A DNA stretch of 64,000 bases from Pseudonocardia kunmingensis (GTDB lineage: Bacteria > Actinomycetota > Actinomycetes > Mycobacteriales > Pseudonocardiaceae). Shown piece after piece: positions 48,851 through 57,222 of this stretch; the first letter of the stretch is position 1; the number at the start of each line of letters is the position of its first letter. The notes beneath the pieces were generated by a model. It worked only from the letters and a program-made list of their open reading frames with translations, searched no databases and was not told the DNA's origin. Both the position numbers and the translations under genes were made by a program. Location of the stretch: positions 578,554-642,553 of the forward strand of contig NZ_VFPA01000005.1 of the NCBI RefSeq assembly GCF_006716445.1, written 5' to 3'.

Positions 48851-48880
48851 TTGTCGACAGTTGTATACAGTGATGTCCAG
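48851..48880. promoter_or_regulatory. Three tandem 10-bp operator-like repeats
   Basis: TTGTCGACAG, TTGTATACAG and TGATGTCCAG lie head to tail between tctC and tcuA. The middle unit contains TGTATACA, a GntR(FCD)-like palindrome. They lie 31 bases from tctC and 26 from tcuA and could control both. Confidence 0.5.
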
Positions 48881-48905
48881 TCGAGGACAAGAGGAAGGAC
48901 GTTCC

Positions 48906-50363
48906 ATGCACGAGGAGACCGACGTCGTCGTCATCGGCGGCGGCAACGCCGGGTTCAGCGCCGCCCACGCGGCGGCCGAACGCGGACGGCGGGTGCTGCT
49001 GCTGGAGAAGGGCGACCCCGGGCTGGCGGGCGGCAACAGCTACTTCACCGCGGGCGCGGTGCGGATCGCGCACGACGGGCTCGCCGACGTGGCCGACCTG
49101 CTGGACCCCGACGACCGGCATGCGGTCACCGTACTGCCGCCCTACCCCGCCGAGGCGTTCCTCGCCGACATGGCGAAGGTGACCGAGGGGCGCAACGACC
49201 CGGACCTCACCGAGGTGCTGGTCGCCGAGAGCCAGGACACGCTGCGCTGGCTGCACGGGAAGGGGCTGCGCTACCGGCTCATGTACGAGCGCCAGGCCTA
49301 CCCCGACGCGCAGGGCCGGCAGGTGTTCTGGGGCGGGCTCGCCGTCGGCAGCACGGGCGGGGGCAAGGGGCTGGTCGAGCAGCACACCGCGGCCGCACAG
49401 AAGGCGGGCGTCGAGATCCGCTACGGCACGCGGGCGCTCGACCTGCTGCCCGACGGGCCCGGCGTCACCTGGACCGACTCCGCGGGCCGGACGGGCACGG
49501 TGCGCGCCGAGTCGGTGGTGCTCGCGGCCGGCGGTTTCGAGGCCGACGCCGACCTGCGCCGCCGTCACCTCGGCGAGGGGTGGGAGCGCGCGAAGGTCCG
49601 CGGCACCCCGCTCAACACCGGTGACATGCTCACCGCCGCCCTCGCCGCGGGCGCCGTCCCCCACGGCGACTGGGGAACCTGCCACAGCGTGGCCTGGGAC
49701 GCCTGGTTCCCCGGCAACGAGGGCGACCGGGAGCTGACCAACCAGCTGACCCGCAGCGGCTACCCGCTCGGGATCGTGGTCAACAAGCGCGGCGAGCGGT
49801 TCCTCGACGAGGGCTCGGACTTCCGCAACTACACCTACGCCAAGTACGGCGCCCGCATCCTCGCCCAGCCCGACGGCGTCGCCTTCCAGCTCTTCGACGC
49901 CACCACCCGCCCACAGCTGCGCACCGAGGAGTACGACATGCCGGGCGCGTCGGTCGTCACCGGCGCGACGCTCGCGGAGGTGGCCGCCGGGATCGGCGTC
50001 GACGCCGGGGCGCTCATCCGCACCGTGGAGGAGTTCAACGCGGGCGTCCGGCGCGACGTCCCGCTCGACCTCGCGGTCAAGGACGGGCGGGCCGCGGACG
50101 TCGACCCGCCGAAGTCGAACTGGGCGATCCCGCTCGAGACCGCGCCCTACTACGCGTTCCCGGTCACCTGCGGCATCACCTTCACCTTCGGCGGCCTGCA
50201 CGCCGACACCTCCGGGCGCGTCCTCGACGCCGACGGCACACCGCTGCCCGGGCTGTTCGTGTGCGGCGAGATGCTGGGCGGGCTGTTCAGCGGCAACTAC
50301 CCGGGCGGCAGCGGCCTGACCGCGGGCGCGGTGTTCGGGCGGCGGGCGGGCTCACTGGCCTGA
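48906..50363 (+). CDS. tcuA: TcuA-like FAD-dependent tricarballylate dehydrogenase
   Basis: A 485-residue flavoprotein of the fumarate-reductase/succinate-dehydrogenase family. VVVIGGGNAGFSAAHAA (7-23) binds FAD, GGNSYFTAGAVRIA and NKRGERFLDEGSDFRNYTYAKYG cover the active site, and ITFTFGGLHADTSGRVL the C-terminal FAD loop. The sequence is closer to TcuA (tricarballylate to cis-aconitate) than to 3-ketosteroid dehydrogenases. ATG 48906 has AGGAAGG upstream. It is divergent from the TctCBA importer, a natural uptake-plus-oxidation module, but the electron carrier TcuB is absent here. Confidence 0.83.
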   Translation: MHEETDVVVIGGGNAGFSAAHAAAERGRRVLLLEKGDPGLAGGNSYFTAGAVRIAHDGLADVADLLDPDDRHAVTVLPPYPAEAFLADMAKVTEGRNDPDLTEVLVAESQDTLRWLHGKGLRYRLMYERQAYPDAQGRQVFWGGLAVGSTGGGKGLVEQHTAAAQKAGVEIRYGTRALDLLPDGPGVTWTDSAGRTGTVRAESVVLAAGGFEADADLRRRHLGEGWERAKVRGTPLNTGDMLTAALAAGAVPHGDWGTCHSVAWDAWFPGNEGDRELTNQLTRSGYPLGIVVNKRGERFLDEGSDFRNYTYAKYGARILAQPDGVAFQLFDATTRPQLRTEEYDMPGASVVTGATLAEVAAGIGVDAGALIRTVEEFNAGVRRDVPLDLAVKDGRAADVDPPKSNWAIPLETAPYYAFPVTCGITFTFGGLHADTSGRVLDADGTPLPGLFVCGEMLGGLFSGNYPGGSGLTAGAVFGRRAGSLA

Positions 50364-50378
50364 ACGGCGGTCTTTCCA

Positions 50379-50412
50379 TTGACAAGATGCACTCCGATCG
50401 TCCATCTTGTCA
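50379..50412. promoter_or_regulatory. Hairpin/operator overlapping a TTGACA box upstream of the DoxX gene
   Basis: TTGACAAGATG (50379-50389) and CATCTTGTCA (50403-50412) form an inverted repeat. TTGACA inside it could be a -35 element for the DoxX gene. It may equally terminate the tcuA transcript. Confidence 0.4.
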
Positions 50413-50437
50413 GTGCCAAGACCAACCGAGGAGTCCC

Positions 50438-50905
50438 ATGGAACCGCTCGTCACGCTCATCGCCGTCACCACCGTCCTGCTCGCCGCCGGGGCCGCGGGC
50501 GTCCGCTCGCTGCGGCCATGGCCCGTCGCCGTCCGGGGCGGGCTCGCGGCGATGTTCACGCTCACCGGCGTCGTGCACTTCGTCGCCATGCGGGAGGAGC
50601 TGATCGCGATGGTGCCGCCCGCGCTCCCGGCACCCGGGTTGCTCGTGACGGTCACGGGAGTGCTGGAGCTCGCCGGCGCCGCCGCCCTGCTGTCGCACCG
50701 CACGGCGCCCTGGGCGGCAGGCGGGCTCACCGCGCTGCTCGTCGCGATGTTCCCGGCGAACGTGCACGCCGCGCTCGAGGGCACGAGCACCCCGCTGCTG
50801 CCGCGCACCGCCATGCAGCTGGTGTTCCTCGCCGCGACGCTCGCCGTCGTCGCGCACCACGTGCGCACCCGGCGCGCCGCCCTCCCCGTTCCGGCCGCGC
50901 CGTGA
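50438..50905 (+). CDS. DoxX-like small integral membrane protein
   Basis: A 155-residue protein with four hydrophobic helices. MFTLTGVVHFVAMREELIAMVPPALPAPGLLVTVTGVLELAGAAALL is the DoxX-like core (helix 2 and 3 region with a conserved HF and LE). DoxX-family proteins are associated with thiol redox balance or terminal oxidases, but this subgroup is uncharacterised. ATG 50438 has GAGGAGT ahead of it. It is convergent with a small membrane-protein gene; a 14-bp tandem repeat lies at the junction. Confidence 0.82.
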   Translation: MEPLVTLIAVTTVLLAAGAAGVRSLRPWPVAVRGGLAAMFTLTGVVHFVAMREELIAMVPPALPAPGLLVTVTGVLELAGAAALLSHRTAPWAAGGLTALLVAMFPANVHAALEGTSTPLLPRTAMQLVFLAATLAVVAHHVRTRRAALPVPAAP

Positions 50906-50959
50906 GGCTCAGGCGGCGAGGCTCATGCGGCGAGGCTCATGCGGCGAGGCTCAGGCGGT
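50904..50959. repeat. Four tandem copies of a 14-bp repeat at a convergent gene junction
   Basis: GAGGCTCAGGCGGC / GAGGCTCATGCGGC / GAGGCTCATGCGGC / GAGGCTCAGGCGGT, one after the other. The first copy begins in the DoxX stop codon and the last contains the stop codon of the convergent small gene. Copy-number change would be expected here by slippage. Confidence 0.8.
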
Positions 50960-51163
50960 GGCCCGCGCCGTCGGCGAGTGCGGCGAGCGGCGCCTGCGCG
51001 GCTGCGGGGGCTCGGGTGGCGGGGGCACCAGGGCCAGCGGCGCGACGCCGGCGTCGCTGGGATGCTCGTCGGCCTCGGGCGTGCTGAAGAGAGAGGCCTC
51101 GAGCCTCTGCAGGAGCACCGCGGCCAGCAGGACCGCGAGAGGGACGGCGAGCGAGATCCACAC
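50951..51163 (-). CDS. 70-residue single-span membrane protein
   Basis: The GTG start at 51163 gives MWISLAVPLAVLLAAVLLQRLEASLF, one N-terminal membrane helix followed by a charged, proline-rich cytosolic tail (PPPPEPPQPRRRR). I recognise this general plan from small actinobacterial proteins but cannot assign a function. The stop codon lies inside the 14-bp tandem repeat, so repeat slippage would alter its C-terminus. Confidence 0.6.
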   Translation of the reverse strand: MWISLAVPLAVLLAAVLLQRLEASLFSTPEADEHPSDAGVAPLALVPPPPEPPQPRRRRSPHSPTARATA

Positions 51164-51317
51164 GTGATCGGCTACCCCGAAGCACCCCAGCAGTACACGG
51201 CTCGGGGCGCAGGCCGCCCGGACGGGCTACCCACGGGCGAACCGCTCACCGGCGGTAGCCGGGCGTCCGTCGCAGACTGCGTCGCAGCGGCCCCGGTGCG
51301 GCGGATACGGTGCTGCG

Positions 51318-51752
51318 ATGAACGATGGCGAGCGCGGCGTACCGGCGACACCGGACGAGCCGGGTGAGGAGATGACGCTGGCGACCACGCGCGTCGGCTC
51401 GGCCGCGGTGGTGACCGTGACCGGCGAGCTCGACCTGCAGACGGCGCGCGAGCTGATGGAGGCGGTCGACGCGACGCTGCAGTGGCCCGACCTCTCCGGC
51501 GTGGTCGTCGACCTGTCCGGGGTGAGCTTCCTCGGTTCCTCGGGGCTCGGCACGCTGGCCGAGCTCGCCACCCGCACCGCCGCGCCCACGGGCGGCGCCG
51601 GCTACCGCACCGAGGCTCCGCGGCCGCTGCCGCCCCTGCGCCTGGTGGCCCCGCCGGGCAACACCGCGGTGATCCGGCCGTGGGAGACGATGAACCTGCA
51701 GCAGATCCTCCCCCTGCACGCGGACCTGACAGCCGCCCTGACCGACCTCTGA
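51318..51752 (+). CDS. STAS-domain protein (anti-sigma factor antagonist type)
   Basis: A 144-residue STAS protein. VVTVTGELDLQTARELMEAVDATL and VVVDLSGVSFLGSSGLGTLAELA show the fold, with the phosphorylatable serine in FLGSSGLG. Proteins like this release sigma factors by partner switching after being dephosphorylated. No kinase (anti-sigma) gene is adjacent, so its partner is elsewhere. An 18-residue N-terminal extension (MNDGERGVPATPDEPGEE) precedes the domain. It is followed by palindromic repeat copy B. Confidence 0.85.
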   Translation: MNDGERGVPATPDEPGEEMTLATTRVGSAAVVTVTGELDLQTARELMEAVDATLQWPDLSGVVVDLSGVSFLGSSGLGTLAELATRTAAPTGGAGYRTEAPRPLPPLRLVAPPGNTAVIRPWETMNLQQILPLHADLTAALTDL

Positions 51753-51765
51753 CGCCCCTCACCCC

Positions 51766-51828
51766 CGCACCTTGGAGCCGTACTGCTGTTTTCCGGCGGG
51801 CAGAACAGCAGTAGGGCTCCAAGGTGCG
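51766..51828. repeat. CGCACCTTGGAGCC palindrome, copy B
   Basis: 25-bp arms (51766-51790 and 51804-51828) match at 24 positions. The left arm is identical over 25 bases to copy A (31051). It directly follows the STAS gene. Confidence 0.75.
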
Positions 51829-51860
51829 GTCTTGCCTTCCCCTCACGCGACAGGAGACCC

Positions 51861-52865
51861 GTGGCCCTCTCCGATCTGTCACTCGACGAGCTCGTCCGGT
51901 ACCGGCCCTCGGTCCGCGAGCCCGTGGACTTCGACGACTTCTGGAGCAAGACGCTCGCCGAGGCCCGCACGCACGACCTGGACGTCGAGGCGGCGGAGGT
52001 GGACACGCCCTACCGCACCACCACCGTGCGGGACGTGAGCTTCCGCGGGTTCGGCGGCGACCGCGTCGGGGCCTGGTTCACCGTGCCCCGCGGCGTGGAC
52101 GGCCCGCTCCCCGCCGTCGTCGAGTTCATCGGCTACAACGGCGGCCGCGACCTGCCCGGCGAGTCGCTGCGCTGGGCCAGCGCGGGCTACGCGCACCTGC
52201 TCGTCGACACCCGAGGCCAGGGCGCGCGCTGGGGCGGCGGTGGCCGCACCGGCGACCCGCACGGCTCCGGCCCGAGCACCCCGGGCTTCATGACGCGCGG
52301 CATCGAGCACCCGGACACCTACTTCTACCGCCGCGTGTTCACCGACGCGGTGCGCGCCGTCGAGGCGGTGCGCACGCTGCCCGGCGTCGACCCCGCTCGG
52401 GTGGCGGTGCAGGGGATCAGCCAGGGCGGCGGGATCACCCTCGCCGTGGCCGGGCTGGTGCCCGACCTCGTCGCGGTCATGCCGGACGTGCCGTTCCTCT
52501 GCCACTTCGCCCGCGCGCTGGACATCTGCGACAAGGACCCGTTCGCCGAGATCACGCGCTACCTCGCGGTGCACCGCCCCCGGGTCGACGACGTGCTGCA
52601 CACGCTGTCCTACGTCGACGGCGTGAACTTCGCCAAGCGCGCCACCGCCCCGAGCCTGTTCTCGGTGGCGCTGATGGACCTGGTCTGCCCCCCGTCCACC
52701 GTGTACGCGGCCTACAACCACTACGGCAGCAACCACTACGCCGGCGAACGCCCGGACGTCCGCAAGGACATCGAGGTCTACCGCTTCAACGACCACGAGG
52801 GCGGGGAGTCCTACCAGCGACAGGCCCAGATCCGCTGGCTGAACGGCGTGCTGGGCCGGCCGTGA
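51861..52865 (+). CDS. Acetylxylan-esterase / cephalosporin-C-deacetylase family hydrolase
   Basis: A 334-residue AXE1-family alpha/beta hydrolase. DFDDFWSKTLAEAR is the N-terminal landmark, RGFGGDRVGAWFTVP and VEFIGYNGGRDLP follow, GISQGGGITLAVA holds the nucleophile serine, and the late NDHEGGESYQ holds the histidine. DTRGQGARWGGGGRTGD corresponds to the conserved RGQG motif of the family. It deacetylates sugars or related small esters in the cytosol. It is monocistronic, convergent with an MFS gene across a hairpin. Confidence 0.88.
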   Translation: MALSDLSLDELVRYRPSVREPVDFDDFWSKTLAEARTHDLDVEAAEVDTPYRTTTVRDVSFRGFGGDRVGAWFTVPRGVDGPLPAVVEFIGYNGGRDLPGESLRWASAGYAHLLVDTRGQGARWGGGGRTGDPHGSGPSTPGFMTRGIEHPDTYFYRRVFTDAVRAVEAVRTLPGVDPARVAVQGISQGGGITLAVAGLVPDLVAVMPDVPFLCHFARALDICDKDPFAEITRYLAVHRPRVDDVLHTLSYVDGVNFAKRATAPSLFSVALMDLVCPPSTVYAAYNHYGSNHYAGERPDVRKDIEVYRFNDHEGGESYQRQAQIRWLNGVLGRP

Positions 52866-52920
52866 CCGCCGCGATCGGGACGTGCGCCGCACCCGCGCGG
52901 GGCACGTCCCGATCGGCGGT
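52865..52920. terminator. Hairpin between convergent acetylxylan-esterase and MFS genes
   Basis: Arms at about 52865-52885 and 52902-52920 share ATCGGGACGTGC/GCACGTCCCGAT and ACCGCCG/CGGCGGT with one 2-base bulge. It probably terminates both transcripts. Confidence 0.6.
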
Positions 52921-52922
52921 GA

Positions 52923-54242
52923 TCAGACCGCGGGAGCGACCGGCGGCGCCGCGGACCGTTGCGCCCTCGCGTGCCGGGCGAGCACGCCCGCCACGACCAG
53001 CGCGGCGAGCAGCGGGAGCAGCCCGCACACGGCCATGCCGATGCGGGCGCCGAACGCGTCGGTGATCCACCCGACGGCCGGCCCGCCGAGCGGGGTCCCC
53101 CCGACGAAGGCCAGCATGTAGAGGCCCATGACGCGGCCGCGGACCTCCGGGTCCACCCACGACTGCACCGACGAGTTCGCCATGGCCTGGAACGCGAGGT
53201 TCACCGCGCCCATCGCCACCAGCGCCGCGAGGAACGTCCCGAGCCCCGGCGCGAGCGCCGCCGCGACCTGCGCGACGCCGAACGCGGCGCCCGCCAGGAC
53301 GATGGTGCGCAGCCGGGTGTGCGTGCGCGCCCCCGCGAACAGGGCGCCGGCGATCGAGCCGACCGCGAGCACGACGTTGAAGAGGCCGTAGAGCTGGGCC
53401 CCGCCGTCGCTGGTCCCGCCGAAGGTCTCCGTCGCCATCGCCGTGAGCACCACCGGGAACTTCAGGCCGAAGGTGCCGACGACCCCCACCAGCACGATCG
53501 TCCAGGCCACGTGCGGCCGGTCCGCCACGTAGCGCAGTGCCGAGCGCATCTGCCCCGGGGCCCGCGCCAGCGGCGGGGTCGGCAGCAGCTCGGCGGTGCG
53601 GATGATCAGCAGGCCCGCCAGCGGGGCGAGGTAGGACACCGCGTTCGCGGCGAACGCCCACCCCGTGCCGACGGTGCTGATCAGGACGGCGGCCACCGCG
53701 GGGCCCACCAGGCGGGTGGTCTGGAAGACCGCGGCGTTGAGCGCGATCGCGTTGCGCACGTAGCGCGCGGACACCACCTCGTTGACGAACACCTGCCGCG
53801 TCGGGTTGTCGACGACGAACACCAGGCCCGCGACCAGCGCGAACGCGTAGACGTGCTCGACGCGGACGTGCCCGCCGATCGTCAGGACGGCGAGGGTGGC
53901 GGCCAGCAGGCCGTTGACGGTCTGGGTGATCATCAGGACGGTCCGCTTGGGGTAGCGGTCGGCGATCACGCCGCCGTACATCCCGATCAGCAGCATCGGC
54001 AGGAACTGGCACGCCATGGTGATCCCCACGGCGACGGGGCTCCCGGAGAGCTCGAGGACCAGCCATTCCAGCGCGATGTTCTGCATCCAGGTGCCGGTGC
54101 TGGCCACGGCGTGAGCGCTGAGGTAGATGCGGAAGTTGCGGACGCGCAGGGCACCGAAGGCGGAGGCGCGGCGGCGGGCGGGCGTGGGGTCGACGGTGGA
54201 AGTGGTCCCGCTCACGGGTATGTCGGCCGGAGCCGTTGTCAC
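52923..54242 (-). CDS. EntS-like MFS transporter
   Basis: A 439-residue transporter of the MFS_3 (EntS/DUF894-related) family. FGALRVRNFRIYLSAHAVASTGTWMQNIALEWLVLELSGSPVAVGITMACQFLPMLLIGMYGGVIADRYPKRTVLM covers helices 1 and 2 with motif A (GVIADRYPKR). It exports siderophores or drugs in known members. It is divergent from a LysR gene across 106 AT-richer bases; that regulator may control it. The N-terminus is short and hydrophilic; the ATG is at 54242. Confidence 0.87.
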   Translation of the reverse strand: MTTAPADIPVSGTTSTVDPTPARRRASAFGALRVRNFRIYLSAHAVASTGTWMQNIALEWLVLELSGSPVAVGITMACQFLPMLLIGMYGGVIADRYPKRTVLMITQTVNGLLAATLAVLTIGGHVRVEHVYAFALVAGLVFVVDNPTRQVFVNEVVSARYVRNAIALNAAVFQTTRLVGPAVAAVLISTVGTGWAFAANAVSYLAPLAGLLIIRTAELLPTPPLARAPGQMRSALRYVADRPHVAWTIVLVGVVGTFGLKFPVVLTAMATETFGGTSDGGAQLYGLFNVVLAVGSIAGALFAGARTHTRLRTIVLAGAAFGVAQVAAALAPGLGTFLAALVAMGAVNLAFQAMANSSVQSWVDPEVRGRVMGLYMLAFVGGTPLGGPAVGWITDAFGARIGMAVCGLLPLLAALVVAGVLARHARAQRSAAPPVAPAV

Positions 54243-54348
54243 GGAAAACCTTTCGTAGCTTGCGGCACAAATGTCCGGCTCCCAGGATCCCCTCGCCGTG
54301 ACGTATTGTGAAGAACGATCAGCCGACTAACTGTTATTACGGGACAAT

Positions 54349-55221
54349 ATGACGACGTACGACCCGGGCCAGCTCGAGACGTTCCTCGCGGTGGCCCAGA
54401 CGCGCAGCTTCACCCAGGCCGCGGTGCGCCTGGGCATCCGCCAGCCCACGGTGAGCCAGCACGTGCGCAAGCTGGAGGAGGCCACCGGGCGGGTGCTGGT
54501 GCACCGCGACACCCACAGCGTCTCGATGACCCCCGACGGCGAGGCCATGATCGGGTTCGCCCGGTCGATCCTCGCCGCCCACGAGCAGGCGTCGAACTAC
54601 TTCAGCGGCGTGCGCCCGCACGGCAGGCTGCGGATGGGCATGTCCGACGACCTGGCGCTCACGCGCCTGCCCCAGATCCTGCGCGACTTCCGCCGCGACC
54701 ACCCGCTCGTCGACCTCGACCTCTCGATCGACCAGAGCGGCTCGCTGCACCGCAGGCTGGAGAACGACCGCCTCGACCTGTTCGTGGGCAAGCGCCCGCG
54801 CGGGGAGCCGCGCGGGCAGCTCGTCAAGCGCGACCGGCTCGTCTGGGTGGGCACCGCCGCCACGCGGCTGGACGCGAGCAAGCCGCTCCCCCTCGTCGTC
54901 TACCCGGCCCCCAGCCTGAGCCGCACCGCGATGGAGAACGCCCTGCAGCGGGCCAACACCGCCTACCGCAGCGCCTGCATCTGCCGCGGCGTCAACGGGA
55001 TGATCGGCGCGGTGGCCGCGGGCATCGGCATCTCGGCGCTGGCGAGCAGCCTCGTCCCGGTGCAGCTCACCCCGCTCGGGCCCCAGCACCGCCTCCCCGA
55101 GCTGGGCTACATCGACCTCGTCCTGCTGACGAACCCGCGCACCGAGGACCGCCCGGCCACGAAGGCGCTCGCGGCGGCCGTTCTGGCGAGCGGCCCGGCG
55201 AGCCTGACGACCACCACCTGA
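54349..55221 (+). CDS. LysR-family regulator
   Basis: A 290-residue LysR protein. LETFLAVAQTRSFTQAAVRLGIRQPTVSQHVRKLEEATGRVLVHRDTHSVSMT is the DNA-binding domain, followed by the effector domain (LRMGMSDDLALTRLPQIL...). It is divergent from an EntS-like MFS gene, the usual arrangement for a LysR target. No clear T-N11-A dyad was picked out in the intergenic region, which is AT-rich near the start (CTGTTATTACGGGACAAT). The effector is unknown. Confidence 0.87.
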   Translation: MTTYDPGQLETFLAVAQTRSFTQAAVRLGIRQPTVSQHVRKLEEATGRVLVHRDTHSVSMTPDGEAMIGFARSILAAHEQASNYFSGVRPHGRLRMGMSDDLALTRLPQILRDFRRDHPLVDLDLSIDQSGSLHRRLENDRLDLFVGKRPRGEPRGQLVKRDRLVWVGTAATRLDASKPLPLVVYPAPSLSRTAMENALQRANTAYRSACICRGVNGMIGAVAAGIGISALASSLVPVQLTPLGPQHRLPELGYIDLVLLTNPRTEDRPATKALAAAVLASGPASLTTTT

Positions 55222-55231
55222 CCCGCGTGCG

Positions 55232-55297
55232 GTGATCGGCGGTTCGGTGGGCTCACCGCGGTCGCCGCGACCGTGAGCGCACCGAACCGCCGATCAC
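55232..55297. repeat. 25-bp-arm palindrome overlapping the 3' end of the DUF2306 gene
   Basis: Arms 55232-55256 and 55273-55297 (GTGATCGGCGGTTCGGTG...) match at 24 of 25 positions. It lies between the convergent LysR and DUF2306 genes and encodes the last 14 or so residues of the latter. Confidence 0.7.
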
Positions 55298-55942
55298 GCG
55301 GCGGATGAGCACCTCCGCGACCACGAGGTTCACCACCCAGCCCATGACCTGGCCCACGGGGATCAGCGACGCCGCGGTCGCGGCCGCGTCGGCGCGGGCG
55401 ACGGCACCGGTGGCGAGCATCGTCAGCAGCACCAGCGGCACCAGGATCCGCGCGGTGACGGCGAGGAAGGTCAAGGCGTAGTTGCGCGTCATCCACGCCC
55501 GGTGCCCCACGACGTCACCGCGGCGGATCGCGCGGACCGCCAGCCACGCGGTCAGCACCCACCCGACGGCCGGGACGACCAGCCCGACCTGGGTGACGAG
55601 CCGGCCCGACAGCAGCGCCACCGGCACGGCGGTCAGCGCCGACGGCAGCACCCCCGCCAGCAGGTAGGCCCGCCCGATCCGGCGGTGCCACCGCCGCTGC
55701 GCCCGGATCGCGGGCACGAACTGCAAGGGCCCGAGCACCAGCGCCACGGTCGCGGTGGCGATGTGCGCCACCAGGAGCCCGTAGTGCAGGCCGCCGTCGA
55801 CCGCGATCCGGCTCGACCCCGCGTCGAGCAACACGTACGGCAGGGCCATCAGCGCGGCCGCCGCCACCGCGACCAGCAGCATCAGCCAGACCCACCGCGG
55901 TCGCAGGAGCGCGGGCACCCGCGGCGCCACCTGGAGGTCCAT
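55253..55942 (-). CDS. DUF2306-type membrane protein
   Basis: A 229-residue protein with about seven hydrophobic helices. LGPLQFVPAIRAQRRWHRRIGRAYLLAGVLPSAL and HRAWMTRNYALTFLAVTARILVP carry the conserved His/Arg pattern of the DUF2306 family, related to ferric-reductase-like or cytochrome-type membrane proteins but uncharacterised. ATG 55942 begins the family-like N-terminus; the frame is open to 56092. The C-terminal SVRSRSRRPR is encoded by the palindromic repeat at 55232-55297. Confidence 0.78.
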   Translation of the reverse strand: MDLQVAPRVPALLRPRWVWLMLLVAVAAAALMALPYVLLDAGSSRIAVDGGLHYGLLVAHIATATVALVLGPLQFVPAIRAQRRWHRRIGRAYLLAGVLPSALTAVPVALLSGRLVTQVGLVVPAVGWVLTAWLAVRAIRRGDVVGHRAWMTRNYALTFLAVTARILVPLVLLTMLATGAVARADAAATAASLIPVGQVMGWVVNLVVAEVLIRRVIGGSVRSRSRRPR

Positions 55943-56078
55943 GCCCCGATCCTGCGCGGGACCGACCCAGGTGTCGTCGTCCCGGCGGATGCGCCCCGCG
56001 TACTCCCCGTGGCGTAGGCGGTGATCTGCGCCATGCTCGGCTTGAGTTGAACCCGGGTCGAGGTCCGAGGATCGCTCC

Positions 56079-56681
56079 ATGGACCGGTACACGCTGCCCG
56101 ACCTGCCCTACGACTACAGCGCACTCGCCCCGCACATCGCCGGCGAGATCATGGAGCTGCACCACTCCAAGCACCACCAGACCTACGTCACCGCCGCCAA
56201 CCAGACCCTCGACAAGCTCGCCGCCGCCCGCGAGTCCGGCGACTTCGGCGCCATCGTCGGCCTGGAGAAGACCCTCGCCTTCAACCTCGGCGGCCACGTC
56301 AACCACTCGATCTTCTGGAACAACCTCTCCCCCGACGGCGGCGGGAAGCCCCAGGGCGAGCTCGCCGCCGCCGTCGACGAGCACTTCGGCTCCTTCGACG
56401 CCTTCCAGGCCCACTTCACCGCCGTCGCCACCACCATCCAGGGCTCCGGCTGGGCCATCCTCGGCTGGGACACCCTCGGCCAGCAGCTGCTCATCCACCA
56501 GCTCTACGACCAGCAGGCCAACCTCCCCGCCGGCCAGATCCCCCTGGTCATGCTCGACATGTGGGAGCACGCCTTCTACCTGCAGTACAAGAACGTGAAG
56601 CCGGACTACGTGAAGGCCTGGTGGAACGTCGTGAACTGGGCCGACGCGCAGACGCGCCTCGGCGAGGCCCGCGGGGCCTGA
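56079..56681 (+). CDS. sodA: Superoxide dismutase (Fe/Mn type)
   Basis: A 200-residue enzyme that converts superoxide to H2O2 and O2. Metal ligands are His28 (MELHHSKHHQTYV), His76 (GGHVNHSIFW), Asp159 and His163 (LDMWEHAFYLQY). YKNVKPDYVKAWWNVVNW is the conserved C-terminal helix. The metal (Fe or Mn) is not settled by sequence alone. ATG 56079 follows a clean gap. A flavin-reductase gene follows one base after the stop, so the two are likely co-transcribed. Its presence supports an aerobic lifestyle. Confidence 0.96.
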   Translation: MDRYTLPDLPYDYSALAPHIAGEIMELHHSKHHQTYVTAANQTLDKLAAARESGDFGAIVGLEKTLAFNLGGHVNHSIFWNNLSPDGGGKPQGELAAAVDEHFGSFDAFQAHFTAVATTIQGSGWAILGWDTLGQQLLIHQLYDQQANLPAGQIPLVMLDMWEHAFYLQYKNVKPDYVKAWWNVVNWADAQTRLGEARGA

Positions 56682-56682
56682 G

Positions 56683-57213
56683 ATGACCGCGACCGGGACG
56701 GCGGAGCACGCGGGGCTGCTCGCGAGCGCGTTCCGGGACGCCTTCCGCCACCACCCCGCCGGCGTCGCCGTGGTCACCGCCCGCGACGGCGCCGGCGGGC
56801 CGGTGGGGCTCACCGCGTCGTCGGTGGCGTCGGTGTCGCTGGCGCCGCCCGCGCTCGTGGTGTCGGTGTCGCACCGCAGCAGCGCCGCCGCCGGGCTGCT
56901 CGCCGCGGGCTCCTTCCTCGTGCACCTGCTGGAGGCCCGCAACGTGGACCTGGCCCGACGCTTCGCCACGCCGGGCGCGGACCGGTTCGGTCCGGGCACC
57001 GGGTGGACGCCGCTCACGACGGGTGAACCGTGGTTCCCGGAGGCGCCCACGGCGCTGCGCTGCCGCCCGCTGGCCCGCGCCGCCGTCGGAGACGCGACGG
57101 TGGTGACCGCCGAGGTCGTCGGGATCCGCTCGTCGGGGCGCAAGGGCCCACCCCTGCTGCACCACGACCGCGGCTTCCACGTGCTCGGGCCGGTGCTGCC
57201 CGACCCGCCGTGA
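56683..57213 (+). CDS. Flavin reductase-like FMN-binding protein
   Basis: A 176-residue protein of the flavin-reductase-like (FMN-binding split barrel) family. FRDAFRHHPAGVAVVTARD and GLTASSVASVSLAPPALVVSVSHRSS give the FMN loop, and FLVHLLEARNVDLARRFA the core helix. Such proteins use NAD(P)H to supply reduced flavin to two-component monooxygenases. The partner oxygenase is not obvious here. ATG 56683 starts one base after the sod stop. Confidence 0.87.
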   Translation: MTATGTAEHAGLLASAFRDAFRHHPAGVAVVTARDGAGGPVGLTASSVASVSLAPPALVVSVSHRSSAAAGLLAAGSFLVHLLEARNVDLARRFATPGADRFGPGTGWTPLTTGEPWFPEAPTALRCRPLARAAVGDATVVTAEVVGIRSSGRKGPPLLHHDRGFHVLGPVLPDPP

Positions 57214-57222
57214 CGGTGCCGG

